From contig VGZY01000009.1 of NCBI GenBank assembly GCA_016872355.1, positions 1 through 61,884 of the forward strand: a DNA stretch of 61,884 bases, written 5' to 3'. This document shows positions 46,862 to 56,605 of this stretch, one piece after another; the first letter of the stretch is position 1; each line of letters opens with the position of its first letter. The DNA is from SAR202 cluster bacterium (GTDB taxonomy: Bacteria > Chloroflexota > Dehalococcoidia > Lucifugimonadales > VGZY01). A model generated the notes under the pieces. It searched no databases and was not told the DNA's origin. It saw only the letters and a list, made by a program, of their open reading frames with translations. Both the position numbers and the translations under genes were made by a program.

Positions 46862-47644
46862 ATGGAAAAGACCCGCAAGGCTGCTCAAAAACTAGGTGGC
46901 AGAGGCGCATTCGACCGTGAGAGCGTCGAAGCCCTCTACAAGGACCCCACAGTCGTCGATTCCTACGACGAGGAGCGCTTCACGAGCATCAAGGGACGCA
47001 TCCGACACGCCCTGGACACCGATGCCGTTGTGGCCCTGCTTGCGCCCGTGAGGCCCCGCGCCGTCCTGGACATGGCCACCGGCACCGGGCGCTTCGCCGA
47101 TGCCGTATCCGGCCGCTTACGCTATGCTACGGTCGTGGCAGCGGACAATTCGCCGCTGATGCTTGCCAGGGCAAGAGGACGAACGAAGCGCCCCACCTAC
47201 GTGAACGCCAATGCGTTCTCCCTGCCCTTCGCCGATGGGTCATTCGACGCGGTCGTGACCTTCCTTTTTGTGCGTCACTTCAAGAAAGAGGACCGCAAGC
47301 TGCTGCACGCGGAAATTCGCAGGGTGCTGAGACCCGGGGGGACCCTGGTTATCGACGTTGCCAACCGCCGGTACCATGAGAAGGCGATCGCAGACCGCCA
47401 CGTGTTCGATGAAATCTACACGAGGGACGAGTTCGCAGCGGAGATGGCAGAGGCGGGGTTCAAAGTCGAAAGTCTCCTCGGTGTGCCCGTGAGCTGGCCC
47501 GGACTGAACCGGGCAATCTCAATCGCTCCCACGGTCCGCGGCAAAGTATTCGTGGCAAGGACGGCGAACCGCCTTCTCAGGTCACGGACCCGGCCGACAA
47601 ACAACTCTGCTATCTGGGTTGCAAGGTGCCGAAGAGACTCCTGA
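46862..47644 (+). CDS. Class I SAM-dependent methyltransferase
   Basis: A 260-residue methyltransferase: motif I VLDMATGTGRFADAVSGRL, motif II-like VVAADNSPLMLARARG, NANAFSLPFADGSFDAVVTFLFVRHF, and LRPGGTLVIDVANRRYH. It probably methylates a sugar of the exopolysaccharide. ATG 46862 has GGAG 6-7 nt upstream; the longer reading from 46601 overlaps the preceding gene. Its 3' end overlaps the next gene by 19 nt. Confidence 0.83.
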   Translation: MEKTRKAAQKLGGRGAFDRESVEALYKDPTVVDSYDEERFTSIKGRIRHALDTDAVVALLAPVRPRAVLDMATGTGRFADAVSGRLRYATVVAADNSPLMLARARGRTKRPTYVNANAFSLPFADGSFDAVVTFLFVRHFKKEDRKLLHAEIRRVLRPGGTLVIDVANRRYHEKAIADRHVFDEIYTRDEFAAEMAEAGFKVESLLGVPVSWPGLNRAISIAPTVRGKVFVARTANRLLRSRTRPTNNSAIWVARCRRDS

Positions 47645-48726
47645 TAATCGGCCGGAAGCTAGACCCGTATCCCCCGTTCGACGACGCAGTCAAGAACGCC
47701 ACACTTCTGCTTGCGGACACGCTCGCCCGGCAAGGCGTCAGCGTGCGGGTGCTCTCGTACTGGAAAGGTGCCCGCTACGCCGCCCGCAGGGCGCGCAGAA
47801 ACGGCGTGCCGTACCTCATCATCAACCGGACGCGCTGGCCCCGGATTCTAAACCGGGTCATCTCAAACAGCGCTGTGCCACGAATCCTCTGCCGCGCCTT
47901 TCGCGCGGATGCAGTCTATTTCCATGGCGCCTTCCTTGACCTGAAGGCGCGCAAAGCTGTGCATATCTATTCGCACCAGCACTTCGACGCGGACATGAAG
48001 GTTTCGAGAGACACCGCTGTTCTGGCTGAGAACGACTCGATCTACGAGCGCGCGAAGCTGGCATATCCCTCCAACGAGGTACACCTCGTCTATCCCGGCG
48101 TGGACCTCGCGAAGTTCAGGCCGCGCACGATGTCCCGGCCACGGAAGCAGGTCAAATTTGTCTTCGCGAGTTCGACAGTGCCGGAGCACGACACACGGGA
48201 GCGTGAGATTGCGGTGATGGAGAGCAGGGGAGTCTTCGATATCATAAAGCTCACGGGGGCGCTCTCCGCGAGGATGCCCGTCGAGACCACCATGCTCTGG
48301 CGCAAGGACACCGCGGTGGTAGACTCCTTCCTCGCTCCGGCAGGGCCTGTGAAGGCCGTGAGACGTTACGTCGAGGACATGAACGCCTTCCTCGACGACT
48401 TCGACTTCTGCTTTTGCCTTTTCAAGGACGACGGAAACGTCAAAGGCATACCGCAAAGCATGATCGAATGCATGGCCAAGGGGATTCCGATAGTGACATA
48501 CCGGGACGGCCCTCTAGGGGACCTGGTCAGGGAGCACGGATTCGGCGTGACGGTGTCGCCGGGCGGCGGCGAAGGCGACATCGATGCACTTGCCCGAGCG
48601 GCGACGGTCCCCGAGGAATACTCCAGGCTCTCGGCCAACGCCGTCGCCACCGCCCGCCGCCTGTTCGATATTGAGGCAACAGCGTCAAAGGTCGCGGACA
48701 TCCTGTTCCCGCGGGGCGCCGCGTGA
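47626..48726 (+). CDS. Glycosyltransferase (GT-B fold, GT4-like)
   Basis: A 366-residue protein with the GT-B shape: PKRLLIIGRKLDPYPPFDDA at the start, VYFHGAFLDLKARKAV, VHLVYPGVDLAKFRP and C-terminal IPQSMIECMAKGIPIVTYRDGP, the Glu-rich donor-binding region of GT4. The N-terminal half is divergent. It starts at GTG 47626 inside the methyltransferase gene. It transfers one sugar in the repeat unit; the sugar is unknown. Confidence 0.75.
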   Translation: MPKRLLIIGRKLDPYPPFDDAVKNATLLLADTLARQGVSVRVLSYWKGARYAARRARRNGVPYLIINRTRWPRILNRVISNSAVPRILCRAFRADAVYFHGAFLDLKARKAVHIYSHQHFDADMKVSRDTAVLAENDSIYERAKLAYPSNEVHLVYPGVDLAKFRPRTMSRPRKQVKFVFASSTVPEHDTREREIAVMESRGVFDIIKLTGALSARMPVETTMLWRKDTAVVDSFLAPAGPVKAVRRYVEDMNAFLDDFDFCFCLFKDDGNVKGIPQSMIECMAKGIPIVTYRDGPLGDLVREHGFGVTVSPGGGEGDIDALARAATVPEEYSRLSANAVATARRLFDIEATASKVADILFPRGAA

Positions 48727-49946
48727 AGATCGCGTTCGTCACGTCAACGTTCCCCAGCATCTCGCAGACCTTCATCCTGAGCCAGGTCACCGCGCTGCTC
48801 GACCTTGACCACGACGTGCGAATATTCGCATTCGGGGCGGAGAGCGGGATCGTTCACGAGGACGTGGCTGAGCGAGGGCTCCTGGACCGGACGGTCTACC
48901 TCGTACCTCCTCCGGGCGCCCTCCGGCGGTACGCCGCGGCTGCTGGCATGTTCCCTCGCATTGGGCCAGGTAATATCGGGCGGGTCGCCGGCTCTTTGAA
49001 TCCCGTTGCGAACGGTCCCGGCGTTGTGAACCTGAGGGCCTTGTATTCGTGGATGCCGCTGGCCGCAGGGCGACCATACGATATCGTGCACTGCCACTTC
49101 GGCGGCGTGGGCAGGCGGGTTGTGCCCGCGGTGCCGGCGGTCCGGCCTGGAGCGTTCGTAACAACCTTCTACGGTCACGACGTCTATCGCGAGACCCAGG
49201 CCGCCCAAGGGCTGTACCACCGGCTAGCAGTGCAAGGAGATGCGTTCATTGCACTGTCCGGTCCCATGAGGCAGGACCTCATAGCCCTGGGGTTGCCTGA
49301 GGCAAAGACCTTCATCCATCCGCTCGGCATATACTCCGACCGGTTCCGGCCGCGAAAGCGCGTCTCCGTTCCGGGGCCCGTAGAGGTAATCACGATCGCG
49401 CGGCTTGTGGAAAAGAAGGGGATAGAGTTCGCATTGAGGGCGGTCGCGGAATATTCGTCCCGGCCAGGCGCACTTCCGCTGTCCTACAAAATTGTGGGCG
49501 AAGGACCGTTGCGCACTCCACTGGAGGCGACGGCCGCGGAACTGGGCCTTGGGCAGTGCGTCCGATTCCTCGGTGCAAAATCGCAGCGCCAGGTAGAGGA
49601 TCTCATAGGGGAGGCCGACGTGTTCCTGTTGCCCAGCGTCACCGCGGCGGACGGCGACAAAGAGGGCACACCGACCACGTTGATCGAGGCGCAGGCAATG
49701 GGCATACCTGTGCTTTCAACCATTCACAGCGGCATCCCCGAAATCGTTGAAGGTGGCGTCACGGGCTTCCTGGCGCCGGAGCGCGACGTGCCGGCGCTCT
49801 CCTCCAGGTTAGGGCAGCTTGTCGAGGACGCCGAATTGCGCTCCAGCATGGGAATGGCAGGGCGCGCACGCGTTCTGGAGCGGTACGACGCCCGGAAGCT
49901 TGCCGACAGGCAGGTGGACATATATCGGCGGCTGATAAAGAGATGA
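48723..49946 (+). CDS. Glycosyltransferase family 4
   Basis: A 407-residue GT4 protein: KIAFVTSTFPSISQTFILSQ (colanic-acid type WcaL-like opening), DIVHCHFGGVGRRV, TTFYGHDVYRE, ITIARLVEKKGIEFALRAVAEY, YKIVGEGPLRTPLEATAAEL, and DKEGTPTTLIEAQAMGIPVL with the EX7E donor site. It overlaps the previous gene by 4 nt. One of nine glycosyltransferases in the operon. Confidence 0.87.
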   Translation: MKIAFVTSTFPSISQTFILSQVTALLDLDHDVRIFAFGAESGIVHEDVAERGLLDRTVYLVPPPGALRRYAAAAGMFPRIGPGNIGRVAGSLNPVANGPGVVNLRALYSWMPLAAGRPYDIVHCHFGGVGRRVVPAVPAVRPGAFVTTFYGHDVYRETQAAQGLYHRLAVQGDAFIALSGPMRQDLIALGLPEAKTFIHPLGIYSDRFRPRKRVSVPGPVEVITIARLVEKKGIEFALRAVAEYSSRPGALPLSYKIVGEGPLRTPLEATAAELGLGQCVRFLGAKSQRQVEDLIGEADVFLLPSVTAADGDKEGTPTTLIEAQAMGIPVLSTIHSGIPEIVEGGVTGFLAPERDVPALSSRLGQLVEDAELRSSMGMAGRARVLERYDARKLADRQVDIYRRLIKR

Positions 49947-50821
49947 CTTCTACGACACCCCCGTTCGTCTCCGTGATTATCCCCGTCTACAACAACACGG
50001 ACGGCATTCACAAGGCTATCACCGCCCTCATGGCCCAGACCTACCCAGCGGACCGCTTCGAGGTTGTTGTCGCCGACAACAACTCGAACGACGGCACCGG
50101 CGCCATTGTGGACACCCTTGCGGAGCGCTATCCAGGGCGTGTGCGCCGCGTAGTGGAATCGCGCGTGCAAACATCCTACGCGGCGCGGAACAAGGGAATC
50201 GAGGAGGCCAGGGGGGAAGTCTTCGCCTTCACGGACTCCGATTGCATCCCTGACGCGCGCTGGATTGAAGCGGGCGTTGCGGGGCTGGTGCGTGAAGACG
50301 CAGCATGCGGCGGAGGCGGGGTTGAGTTCACGTTTCATCGGGAGCGCCCGAACGTGTACGAATACTTCGATTCAGCGCGCAAGCTCAACCAGCGCAGCTA
50401 CGTGGTGGATTCCGGCTTCGCGGCAACCGCGAACTTCTTTGCCAGGGCTCGCCTGTTCACAGACTACGGGCCATTTCTCGGCGACCTGGTGTCCGGCGGC
50501 GACTACGAGTTCGGCCGGCGCGTGACCGCCCGTGGTGAGAAGCTTATATACATTGAAGACGCCGTCGTCGGTCACCCGGCGCGGCGCACATACAGGGAAA
50601 TAGTCAAGAAGAGCAGGCGGGTGGCCCAGGGCCAGCGACAGCTTGCTCAGCGCGGCCTCCTCAAGCGGCCGCGAGCCGGATGGAGGCAGATCCTTCCGGC
50701 CAGGTCGTGGCCGAAGGACGGCAAGTGGGACCGCACCCTTACGCTCATCGAGAAGGCACAGCTTTTATGGGTCCAGACCGCCATCCGCTGGTCGACCGCC
50801 CGAGTGAAGGCGGAGGGCTAG
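49943..50821 (+). CDS. Glycosyltransferase family 2
   Basis: A 292-residue GT2 protein: SVIIPVYNNTDGIHKAITAL, VVVADNNSNDGTGAIVD, AARNKGIEEARGEVFAFTDSDC (metal-binding DxD as DSD), and a C-terminal amphipathic stretch. It starts on ATG 49943, overlapping the GT4 stop by 4 nt. Confidence 0.87.
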   Translation: MTSTTPPFVSVIIPVYNNTDGIHKAITALMAQTYPADRFEVVVADNNSNDGTGAIVDTLAERYPGRVRRVVESRVQTSYAARNKGIEEARGEVFAFTDSDCIPDARWIEAGVAGLVREDAACGGGGVEFTFHRERPNVYEYFDSARKLNQRSYVVDSGFAATANFFARARLFTDYGPFLGDLVSGGDYEFGRRVTARGEKLIYIEDAVVGHPARRTYREIVKKSRRVAQGQRQLAQRGLLKRPRAGWRQILPARSWPKDGKWDRTLTLIEKAQLLWVQTAIRWSTARVKAEG

Positions 50822-50822
50822 C

Positions 50823-51722
50823 GTGGCCATGCAGTCCAACGGACCAAAGGTAAGAGTCATAATCCCCACCCACAACCGGGCGCACCTGGTGAGCCGCTCA
50901 ATAGACAGCGTGCTGGCGCAGACGTTCGCCGACTTCGAGCTGCTGGTCGTCGATGATGCATCGAGCGATGGCACGGAGGGGGTGGTCAAGGCCATAGCGG
51001 ACCCTCGCGTCCGCTATCTCCGGCACGAGCAGAACCGCGGCGCGTCCGGAGCCCGGAATACTGGCCTGGCGAACATGCGCGGAACGTACGTTGCGTTCCT
51101 CGACGATGACGACGAGTGGTTGCCGACCAAGCTGGAGGAGCAGGTCAGTCAGCTGGATTCCGAGCCCGCGGACGTTGGGATGGTCTACTGCTGGATGGAC
51201 TATTTCGACGAGGATGGCAAGCTGGTCGGCGAGACCCACCCGACGCTGAAGGGTTACGTCTTCGACCAGCTCCTGGACAGGCAGCGGCTGGCAGGTTGCC
51301 CTACGCTACTCGTGAGGGCGGAAGTCGCGCGGGAAATGGGCGGGTTCGACGAACGCCTCGTTAGAGGGAACGACGGCGACTTCATTCGCCGGGTCTGTCT
51401 GCGGTACAAGGTCGACGTGCTCCCGAAGGTGCTGGTTAAGGTGCATGTGGGACACGGCCCCCGCCTCACGAGCTCAACGGCCAGGGGCATAGCAGCCGAC
51501 GCCAGGGGAGTGGAAATCCGCCTGGAGAAGTTCAAGGCGCAATATGCCCGGCGACCCCGCGAACGAGGGGCAACGCTGCGCCACCTGGCGGTCCTGGAGG
51601 CCCGTCTGGGGAGGCGCCGCTCGGCGTGGCGGAATTTTATGCGCGGCGCTACTCTTTCGCCGGAGCCGGGCAGGCTGTTTTTCGACCTCGCCAGGTTCGT
51701 GAAGGCCAACGTTGGCCGCTGA
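50823..51722 (+). CDS. Glycosyltransferase family 2
   Basis: A 299-residue GT2: VRVIIPTHNRAHLVSRSIDS, LLVVDDASSDGTEGVV, GASGARNTGLANMRGTYVAF, LDDDDEWLPTKLEEQV. The DDD cluster is the metal site. Start GTG 50823 with GGAGG 7 nt upstream, one nucleotide after the previous stop. The next gene begins with TTG 51712 inside this gene. Confidence 0.87.
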   Translation: MAMQSNGPKVRVIIPTHNRAHLVSRSIDSVLAQTFADFELLVVDDASSDGTEGVVKAIADPRVRYLRHEQNRGASGARNTGLANMRGTYVAFLDDDDEWLPTKLEEQVSQLDSEPADVGMVYCWMDYFDEDGKLVGETHPTLKGYVFDQLLDRQRLAGCPTLLVRAEVAREMGGFDERLVRGNDGDFIRRVCLRYKVDVLPKVLVKVHVGHGPRLTSSTARGIAADARGVEIRLEKFKAQYARRPRERGATLRHLAVLEARLGRRRSAWRNFMRGATLSPEPGRLFFDLARFVKANVGR

Positions 51723-52680
51723 GCGACCGCCTTTGAACGAGGGCATCGTTCGTCCCGCGCCGCTTGTGACAGCCGCGATCACGACCTTTCGGCGGCCGCA
51801 CATTCTGGCAGGGGCGCTGAAAAGCGCGTTACGGCAGACGTACCGGAACATCGAGGTAATCGTCGTCGACGACTTCTCACAGGACGAAACGGAGGCAGTA
51901 GTGGCGGAAGCCGGCAACGGGCGGGCGCGGTACATCAGGCATTACAGCAACCGGGGGCTCGGGGCCTCGCGCAACACGGCCCTGGATGCTGCGAGCGGGA
52001 TGTACATCGCGTACCTGGACGATGACGACGAGTGGCTTCCTGAAAAGGTTGAAAAGCAGGTATCTGTCGCGGAGGGCGTGGCCCCTGACTGTGCCGTTGT
52101 TTACTGCGGCGGAAGAATAGCGGCCCGCGACGGTCGCATCCTTTCAACCTCTCTCCCGGCTTTCCGGGGTCCTATCCAGGATTTCGTAGCGTCCGGCCGG
52201 CTGAGCACAATTCCATCGACGCCCCTTTTCAGGACTGACCTGCTTCGACGCGTAGGCGGGTACGATGCGACGCTCCCGAGTCACCTCGACCACGATGTAT
52301 GGATGTCGATGGCCCTCGCCGGCCTGCGAGCGGACTACGTCAACGAGCCGCTCGTGACGGTCGGAGCGCCCACAGGGAGGAGGATGACGAGCGACACGGA
52401 GGCCCGATGGAAGGCCACCGCCATGTACTTCAAGAAATGGCGACCGCACCTGGTCGAATGGATGGGCGAGAAGGGCGCGGCGCGTTACGAGACGGCGTAC
52501 TTCATGCGGGTGATGGGCGCAGCAGGGCGGGACGCGCTTCGTTCGGGGCGCTACCGCAACGGTATCGGCGCTCTGGCCAGGGTGGTGCGGCGCTGGCCGG
52601 CCAGGCCGGAGGCCTACATCACCGGGGGTCGCGCAATTGCCGGCGCAGTTTACGATCTGAGACCGGCGCGCCGTGGCTGA
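51712..52680 (+). CDS. Glycosyltransferase family 2
   Basis: A 322-residue GT2: TAAITTFRRPHILAGALKSA, VIVVDDFSQDETEAVV, GLGASRNTALDAASGMYIAY, LDDDDEWLPEKVEKQVSVAE. It closely resembles the preceding GT2 (both have LDDDDEWLP), suggesting tandem duplication. The start is TTG 51712 with an 11-nt overlap with the previous gene; TTG 51733 is a possible alternative. Confidence 0.84.
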   Translation: MAAERPPLNEGIVRPAPLVTAAITTFRRPHILAGALKSALRQTYRNIEVIVVDDFSQDETEAVVAEAGNGRARYIRHYSNRGLGASRNTALDAASGMYIAYLDDDDEWLPEKVEKQVSVAEGVAPDCAVVYCGGRIAARDGRILSTSLPAFRGPIQDFVASGRLSTIPSTPLFRTDLLRRVGGYDATLPSHLDHDVWMSMALAGLRADYVNEPLVTVGAPTGRRMTSDTEARWKATAMYFKKWRPHLVEWMGEKGAARYETAYFMRVMGAAGRDALRSGRYRNGIGALARVVRRWPARPEAYITGGRAIAGAVYDLRPARRG

Positions 52681-53494
52681 CCCGCTCGTTTCCATCATCA
52701 CCCCGTCTTACAACAGCGCTGCATTCCTTGAGCAGACTATCCTGGGCGTGGCTGCGCAGACATACAGGAACATCGAATACATTATCGTGGACGGCGGCTC
52801 CACCGACGGGACGGTCGATATCATCAAGCAACACGCCGGCACGGTGACGAAGTGGGTCAGCGAAAAGGACGGAGGACAGGCGGACGCACTCCGCAAGGGT
52901 CTCGAAATGGCCTCAGGCGAAATTCTTGCCTGGGTAAACTCCGACGATGTCTACCCGCCCATCGCCGTGCAAACGGCTGTTACGGCCCTGGAAAAGAGTG
53001 GCGCGGACGTTGTGTACGGGAATAGGGGGCTCATCGACGCCGACGGGCGATGGCTAGGGGAGCGCAGGCTGAGCCCCTTCCTTCCGTACTTTTCTCGCCG
53101 CGGCATGCTCTACGGCGGGTTCGGAGTCTACCAGCCGGCAGCGTTCTGGACAAAGCGGCTCTATGACAGCGTCGGCGGGGTTGACCCAACCTTTCGATTC
53201 GCCATGGACACGGACCTATTTGTCAAATTCGCCCTGGCAGGGGCGAGGTTCAAGTTCATCCGGCGCGAGCTTGTCTACTTCCGCGTCCATGAGGCATCAA
53301 AGACATCCACTATCAAGGACACGGCCAGGAAGGAGTGGGCGAGTATCTCCTCATACGTCCCGCCACGGCCAGCGGCATACAAACTCGCGGTCCGCAGCAT
53401 CTGCCGGGCCTGGCGTCTGGGTTACGATATAGTGGACACGGGCGGCCGCTACCAGTTCGGCCGCCTCAAAGACAAGTACAGGTTCGTCCCTTGA
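52673..53494 (+). CDS. Glycosyltransferase family 2 (WcaA-like)
   Basis: A 273-residue GT2: SIITPSYNSAAFLEQTILGV, YIIVDGGSTDGTVDIIKQ, SEKDGGQADALRKGLEMASG, AWVNSDDVYPP (SDD metal site), and YQPAAFWTKRLYDSVGGVDP. Start GTG 52673 overlaps the previous stop by 8 nt. It ends before a 9-mer repeat, suggesting a break in the cluster. Confidence 0.86.
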   Translation: MADPLVSIITPSYNSAAFLEQTILGVAAQTYRNIEYIIVDGGSTDGTVDIIKQHAGTVTKWVSEKDGGQADALRKGLEMASGEILAWVNSDDVYPPIAVQTAVTALEKSGADVVYGNRGLIDADGRWLGERRLSPFLPYFSRRGMLYGGFGVYQPAAFWTKRLYDSVGGVDPTFRFAMDTDLFVKFALAGARFKFIRRELVYFRVHEASKTSTIKDTARKEWASISSYVPPRPAAYKLAVRSICRAWRLGYDIVDTGGRYQFGRLKDKYRFVP

Positions 53495-53498
53495 TCCC

Positions 53499-53530
53499 TA
53501 ATCTGCGTAATCGGCGTAATCTGCGGAAAT
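53499..53530 (-). repeat. 9-mer repeat element upstream of carbamoyltransferase
   Basis: TAATCTGCGTAATCGGCGTA continues into ATCTGCGGAAAT: three units of the AATCTGCGN 9-mer, inverse orientation, ending 8 nt before ATG 53538. Confidence 0.72.
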
Positions 53531-53537
53531 ATTCTTC

Positions 53538-55271
53538 ATGATAATTCTGGGTTTCAATGCGTTTCATGGGGACGCCTCAGCCGCTATCTTCCGAGACGGC
53601 GAGCTGGTGGCGGCGGTGGAGGAGGAGCGGTTCACCCGGGTCAAGCACGAGGCGGGATTCCCGTCCCGTGCGATCAGGTACTGCCTCGAGACTGCCGGCG
53701 TGCGGCCCGAGGAGATCGACCACGTGGCGATTCCACGGAAGCGTTCGGCGCACCTGGCCCGGAAGGCCCTGTGGGCCGCCCGGATGCCTTCGCTGGCGCT
53801 GGACAGGGCGAAGGTTTGGAAGAAGTTCGGCACTGTGCAGGACCTCCTCGCAGCCGCTGTTGATGTGCCGGCGGCACGGCTCAAGGCGCAGTACCACTAC
53901 GTTGAGCACCACGTCGCGCACGCCGCAAGCTCGTTTTACGCTTCGCCGTTCGAAAGCGCTTCGGTCCTGTCTCTGGACGGGCTTGGCGACTTCGCCAGCA
54001 TGCTCTGGGGAACGGGGAAGGGGCGAGACATGTCGGCGGAGGGCTTCACGCTATTCCCCAACTCTCTGGGCATTTTCTACACGGCCATAACGCAGTACCT
54101 GGGACTCTGGAGCTACGGCGACGAGTACAAGGTCATGGGCCTTGCGGCGTACGGCGAGCCTAAGTACAAGGAGATGTTCGACAAGCTGGTCCGCGCGCAC
54201 AATGACCTGACCTTCAGCCTTGACCTGAGGTACTTCGCCCACCACAAGGGCGGGCCGGAGATGTCCTGGCCCGAAGGCGAGCCCAAGATCGGGAAGCTCT
54301 TTTCAGCGGAGCTTGAAAAGGCTCTCGGACCCGCGCGCGTCCCTCGCGGCCCCGTGGAGAAGCATCACCAGGACGTGGCGGCCACCCTCCAGTGGCGGAC
54401 GGAAGAGGTCCTGTTCGTCCTGATGAACCAGCTTTTCAAGCGCACCGGCAACGCGAACCTCTGCTACGCGGGCGGCGTCGCGTTCAACTGCTCGGCCAAC
54501 GGCAAGATATTCGACCGCACGCCGTTCAGGGACATTTACATACAGCCCGCCGCGGGAGACGCAGGGCTGGCGATAGGCGCGTCCCTGTACGTCTACCACC
54601 AGGTGCTCGGCCAGCCGCGCAAGGTGCGAATGACCCACTCTTACTGGGGACCGGAATACGGCGTCGACCGGATGGAGGCGGCCCTGAAGGCGCAGACCGT
54701 CAGCTATAAGAGGCTCGCCATGCCCAGCCTGATCGACCGCACCGCCCAGCACATCGAGGCGGGGAAGGTCGTGGGCTGGTACCAGGGCCGAAGCGAGTGG
54801 GGTCCCAGGGCGCTCGGTGACCGCAGTATCGTCGCCGACCCACGCCGACCGGACATGCAGGATATCCTCAACCGTCGCATCAAGATGCGCGAGACCTTCC
54901 GGCCGTTCGCGCCGTCCGTCCTGGCGACGCGCACAGGCGAGTGGTTCGAAAAGGACTTTCCATCGCCGTTCATGCTGATGACCTACCCGGTGAGGGAAGA
55001 GAAGCGCGCGCAGATTCCGGCGCCGACGCACGTGGACGGCACGGGCAGGCTGCAGACGGTAACGAAGGACGCCAACCCGCTGTACTGGGACCTTATCAGC
55101 GCGTTCGACCGCCTGACAGGAGTTCCGATGGTGCTGAACACCTCATTCAACGAAAGCGAGCCCATAGTGAACACGCCGGAAGAGGCGGTGGCGTGCTTCC
55201 TGCGGACAAAGATGGACGTGCTGGCGATGGGCCCGTTCATGGTGGAGCGCAACGGCGCGGAGGAGCCGTGA
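53538..55271 (+). CDS. Carbamoyltransferase (NodU/CmcH family)
   Basis: A 577-residue carbamoyltransferase. The N-terminal Kae1-like domain begins ILGFNAFHGDASAAIFRDGE, with VAAVEEERFTRVKHEAGFPS, HVAHAASSFYASPFESA (metal-binding His residues) and LSLDGLGDFASMLWG. The C-terminal YrdC-like part has WYQGRSEWGPRALGDRSIVA and RETFRPFAPSVLA. It carbamoylates a sugar hydroxyl using carbamoyl phosphate and ATP. No Shine-Dalgarno is evident, and a 9-mer repeat precedes the ATG. The stop overlaps the next gene by 4 nt (GTGA). Confidence 0.88.
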   Translation: MIILGFNAFHGDASAAIFRDGELVAAVEEERFTRVKHEAGFPSRAIRYCLETAGVRPEEIDHVAIPRKRSAHLARKALWAARMPSLALDRAKVWKKFGTVQDLLAAAVDVPAARLKAQYHYVEHHVAHAASSFYASPFESASVLSLDGLGDFASMLWGTGKGRDMSAEGFTLFPNSLGIFYTAITQYLGLWSYGDEYKVMGLAAYGEPKYKEMFDKLVRAHNDLTFSLDLRYFAHHKGGPEMSWPEGEPKIGKLFSAELEKALGPARVPRGPVEKHHQDVAATLQWRTEEVLFVLMNQLFKRTGNANLCYAGGVAFNCSANGKIFDRTPFRDIYIQPAAGDAGLAIGASLYVYHQVLGQPRKVRMTHSYWGPEYGVDRMEAALKAQTVSYKRLAMPSLIDRTAQHIEAGKVVGWYQGRSEWGPRALGDRSIVADPRRPDMQDILNRRIKMRETFRPFAPSVLATRTGEWFEKDFPSPFMLMTYPVREEKRAQIPAPTHVDGTGRLQTVTKDANPLYWDLISAFDRLTGVPMVLNTSFNESEPIVNTPEEAVACFLRTKMDVLAMGPFMVERNGAEEP

Positions 55272-56485
55272 AGGTCCTCCACATCATCCCGAGTTTCGCG
55301 CCCGGGTGGCGCTACGGCGGGCCAATCGTCGCCGGCCTCGGCATGACGAAGGCGCTCGTGAGGCTCGGACACGAGGTGACCGTCTTCACCACCAACATCG
55401 ACGGCCCCGGCGTCCTTGACGTACCGACGGGCGAGGCTGTGGACCTGGACGGCGTGAAAGTATGGTACTTCCCGGTGCAGCGTCCCCGGTGGTACTGCTA
55501 CTCCAGCGGGCTCGCCAGGGCGCTGAAGGAGCGCGTGCAGGAGTTCGACGTCGTGCATATCCACTCCGTCTTCCTGTGGCCAACGACGGTCGCTGCCGCC
55601 TGGTGCCGCCGGTACGAGGTACCGTACATTCTCCGGCCGGCGGGGATGCTGAGCCCGGCAATGCTCTCGAAGGCGTACGCCGGCTCGAAGGCTTCGATGC
55701 TCAGCAAGGTGCGGAAAAACATCTACCTGAAGTCGTTTGGCCGGTCGGACATCAACCGCGCTTCAGCCATACACTTCACCTCCCAGGCGGAAAAGGACGC
55801 CACCGACCGCATGCGGCTGAAGCCGCCCAGGCGTGTCCTCCCGCTCGGCGTGGAGCTCCCCGGGGAGTCGGTGACAACTCCCGTCGCTGGGCTGCGTTCG
55901 CGGTACCCCGAGCTGGCCGACAAGAAGATCGTGTTGCACCTCTCGCGCCTCGACCCGGTTAAGGGGATGGACATCCTGGTCCCCGCGTTGGCCGAGCTGG
56001 CAAAGACTAAGGAATTCGCGTTTGTCATCGCCGGGATCGGAGACAAGCCGTACGAAGACCAGGTCAGGGCGATGGTCGATTCGAGCGGCCTGACCTCGCA
56101 GACGGTCTTTACGGGGCTGGTGGACGCCGAGCAGAAGTGGTCGTACTTCGCGGACGCGGATGTGTTTGTGCTTCCATCCTACCACGAGAACTTCGGCGTG
56201 GCGGTCGTTGAGGCGATGGCATCCGGCCTGCCGGTGGTGATTTCCGATCGCGTGAACATCTGGCACGAGGTGAAGGACGCCGGCGCGGGCGTCGTCACCG
56301 GCATGAGCCCCATAGAAGTCGCGGAGGCGCTGGCGCTCCTGCTTGACAACGCAGAGCTGCGGCAGCGCATGGGCGCGAACGGCCGCCAGCTCGTGGCGGA
56401 GAAGTTCACGTGGGACATCGCTGCAAAAAGGATCGCAGGGCTATATGAGCAAGTGGCTCCGAGACGAGCACCAACCGTCACGTGA
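55268..56485 (+). CDS. Glycosyltransferase family 4
   Basis: A 405-residue GT4: KVLHIIPSFAPGWRYGGPIV, FDVVHIHSVFLWPTTVAAAW, LRPAGMLSPAMLSKAYAGSK, LHLSRLDPVKGMDILVPALA and SYHENFGVAVVEAMASGLPV with the donor-site Glu residues. I chose GTG 55268 (GGAGGAGCC upstream); a frame open from 54941 overlaps the carbamoyltransferase and is not coding there. Confidence 0.86.
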   Translation: MKVLHIIPSFAPGWRYGGPIVAGLGMTKALVRLGHEVTVFTTNIDGPGVLDVPTGEAVDLDGVKVWYFPVQRPRWYCYSSGLARALKERVQEFDVVHIHSVFLWPTTVAAAWCRRYEVPYILRPAGMLSPAMLSKAYAGSKASMLSKVRKNIYLKSFGRSDINRASAIHFTSQAEKDATDRMRLKPPRRVLPLGVELPGESVTTPVAGLRSRYPELADKKIVLHLSRLDPVKGMDILVPALAELAKTKEFAFVIAGIGDKPYEDQVRAMVDSSGLTSQTVFTGLVDAEQKWSYFADADVFVLPSYHENFGVAVVEAMASGLPVVISDRVNIWHEVKDAGAGVVTGMSPIEVAEALALLLDNAELRQRMGANGRQLVAEKFTWDIAAKRIAGLYEQVAPRRAPTVT

Positions 56486-56487
56486 AG

Positions 56488-56590
56488 TCCTTGTAGGGGC
56501 GCCCCGATTCATCGGGGCGCCCGCGCCCTGCCAGGGCACGACATTGCGTTCACAACGTAACGGGCGCACTGCTGTGCGCCCCTACAAGGA
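56488..56590. mobile_element. 103-bp MITE-like palindromic element
   Basis: Perfect 15-bp terminal inverted repeats, TCCTTGTAGGGGCGC (56488-56502) and GCGCCCCTACAAGGA (56576-56590), enclose smaller hairpins (GCCCCGATTCATCGGGGC; GGGCGCACTGCTGTGCGCCC). No coding capacity. No clear target-site duplication. Confidence 0.7.
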
Positions 56591-56605
56591 TTTTCGCCAA
56601 TGAAA

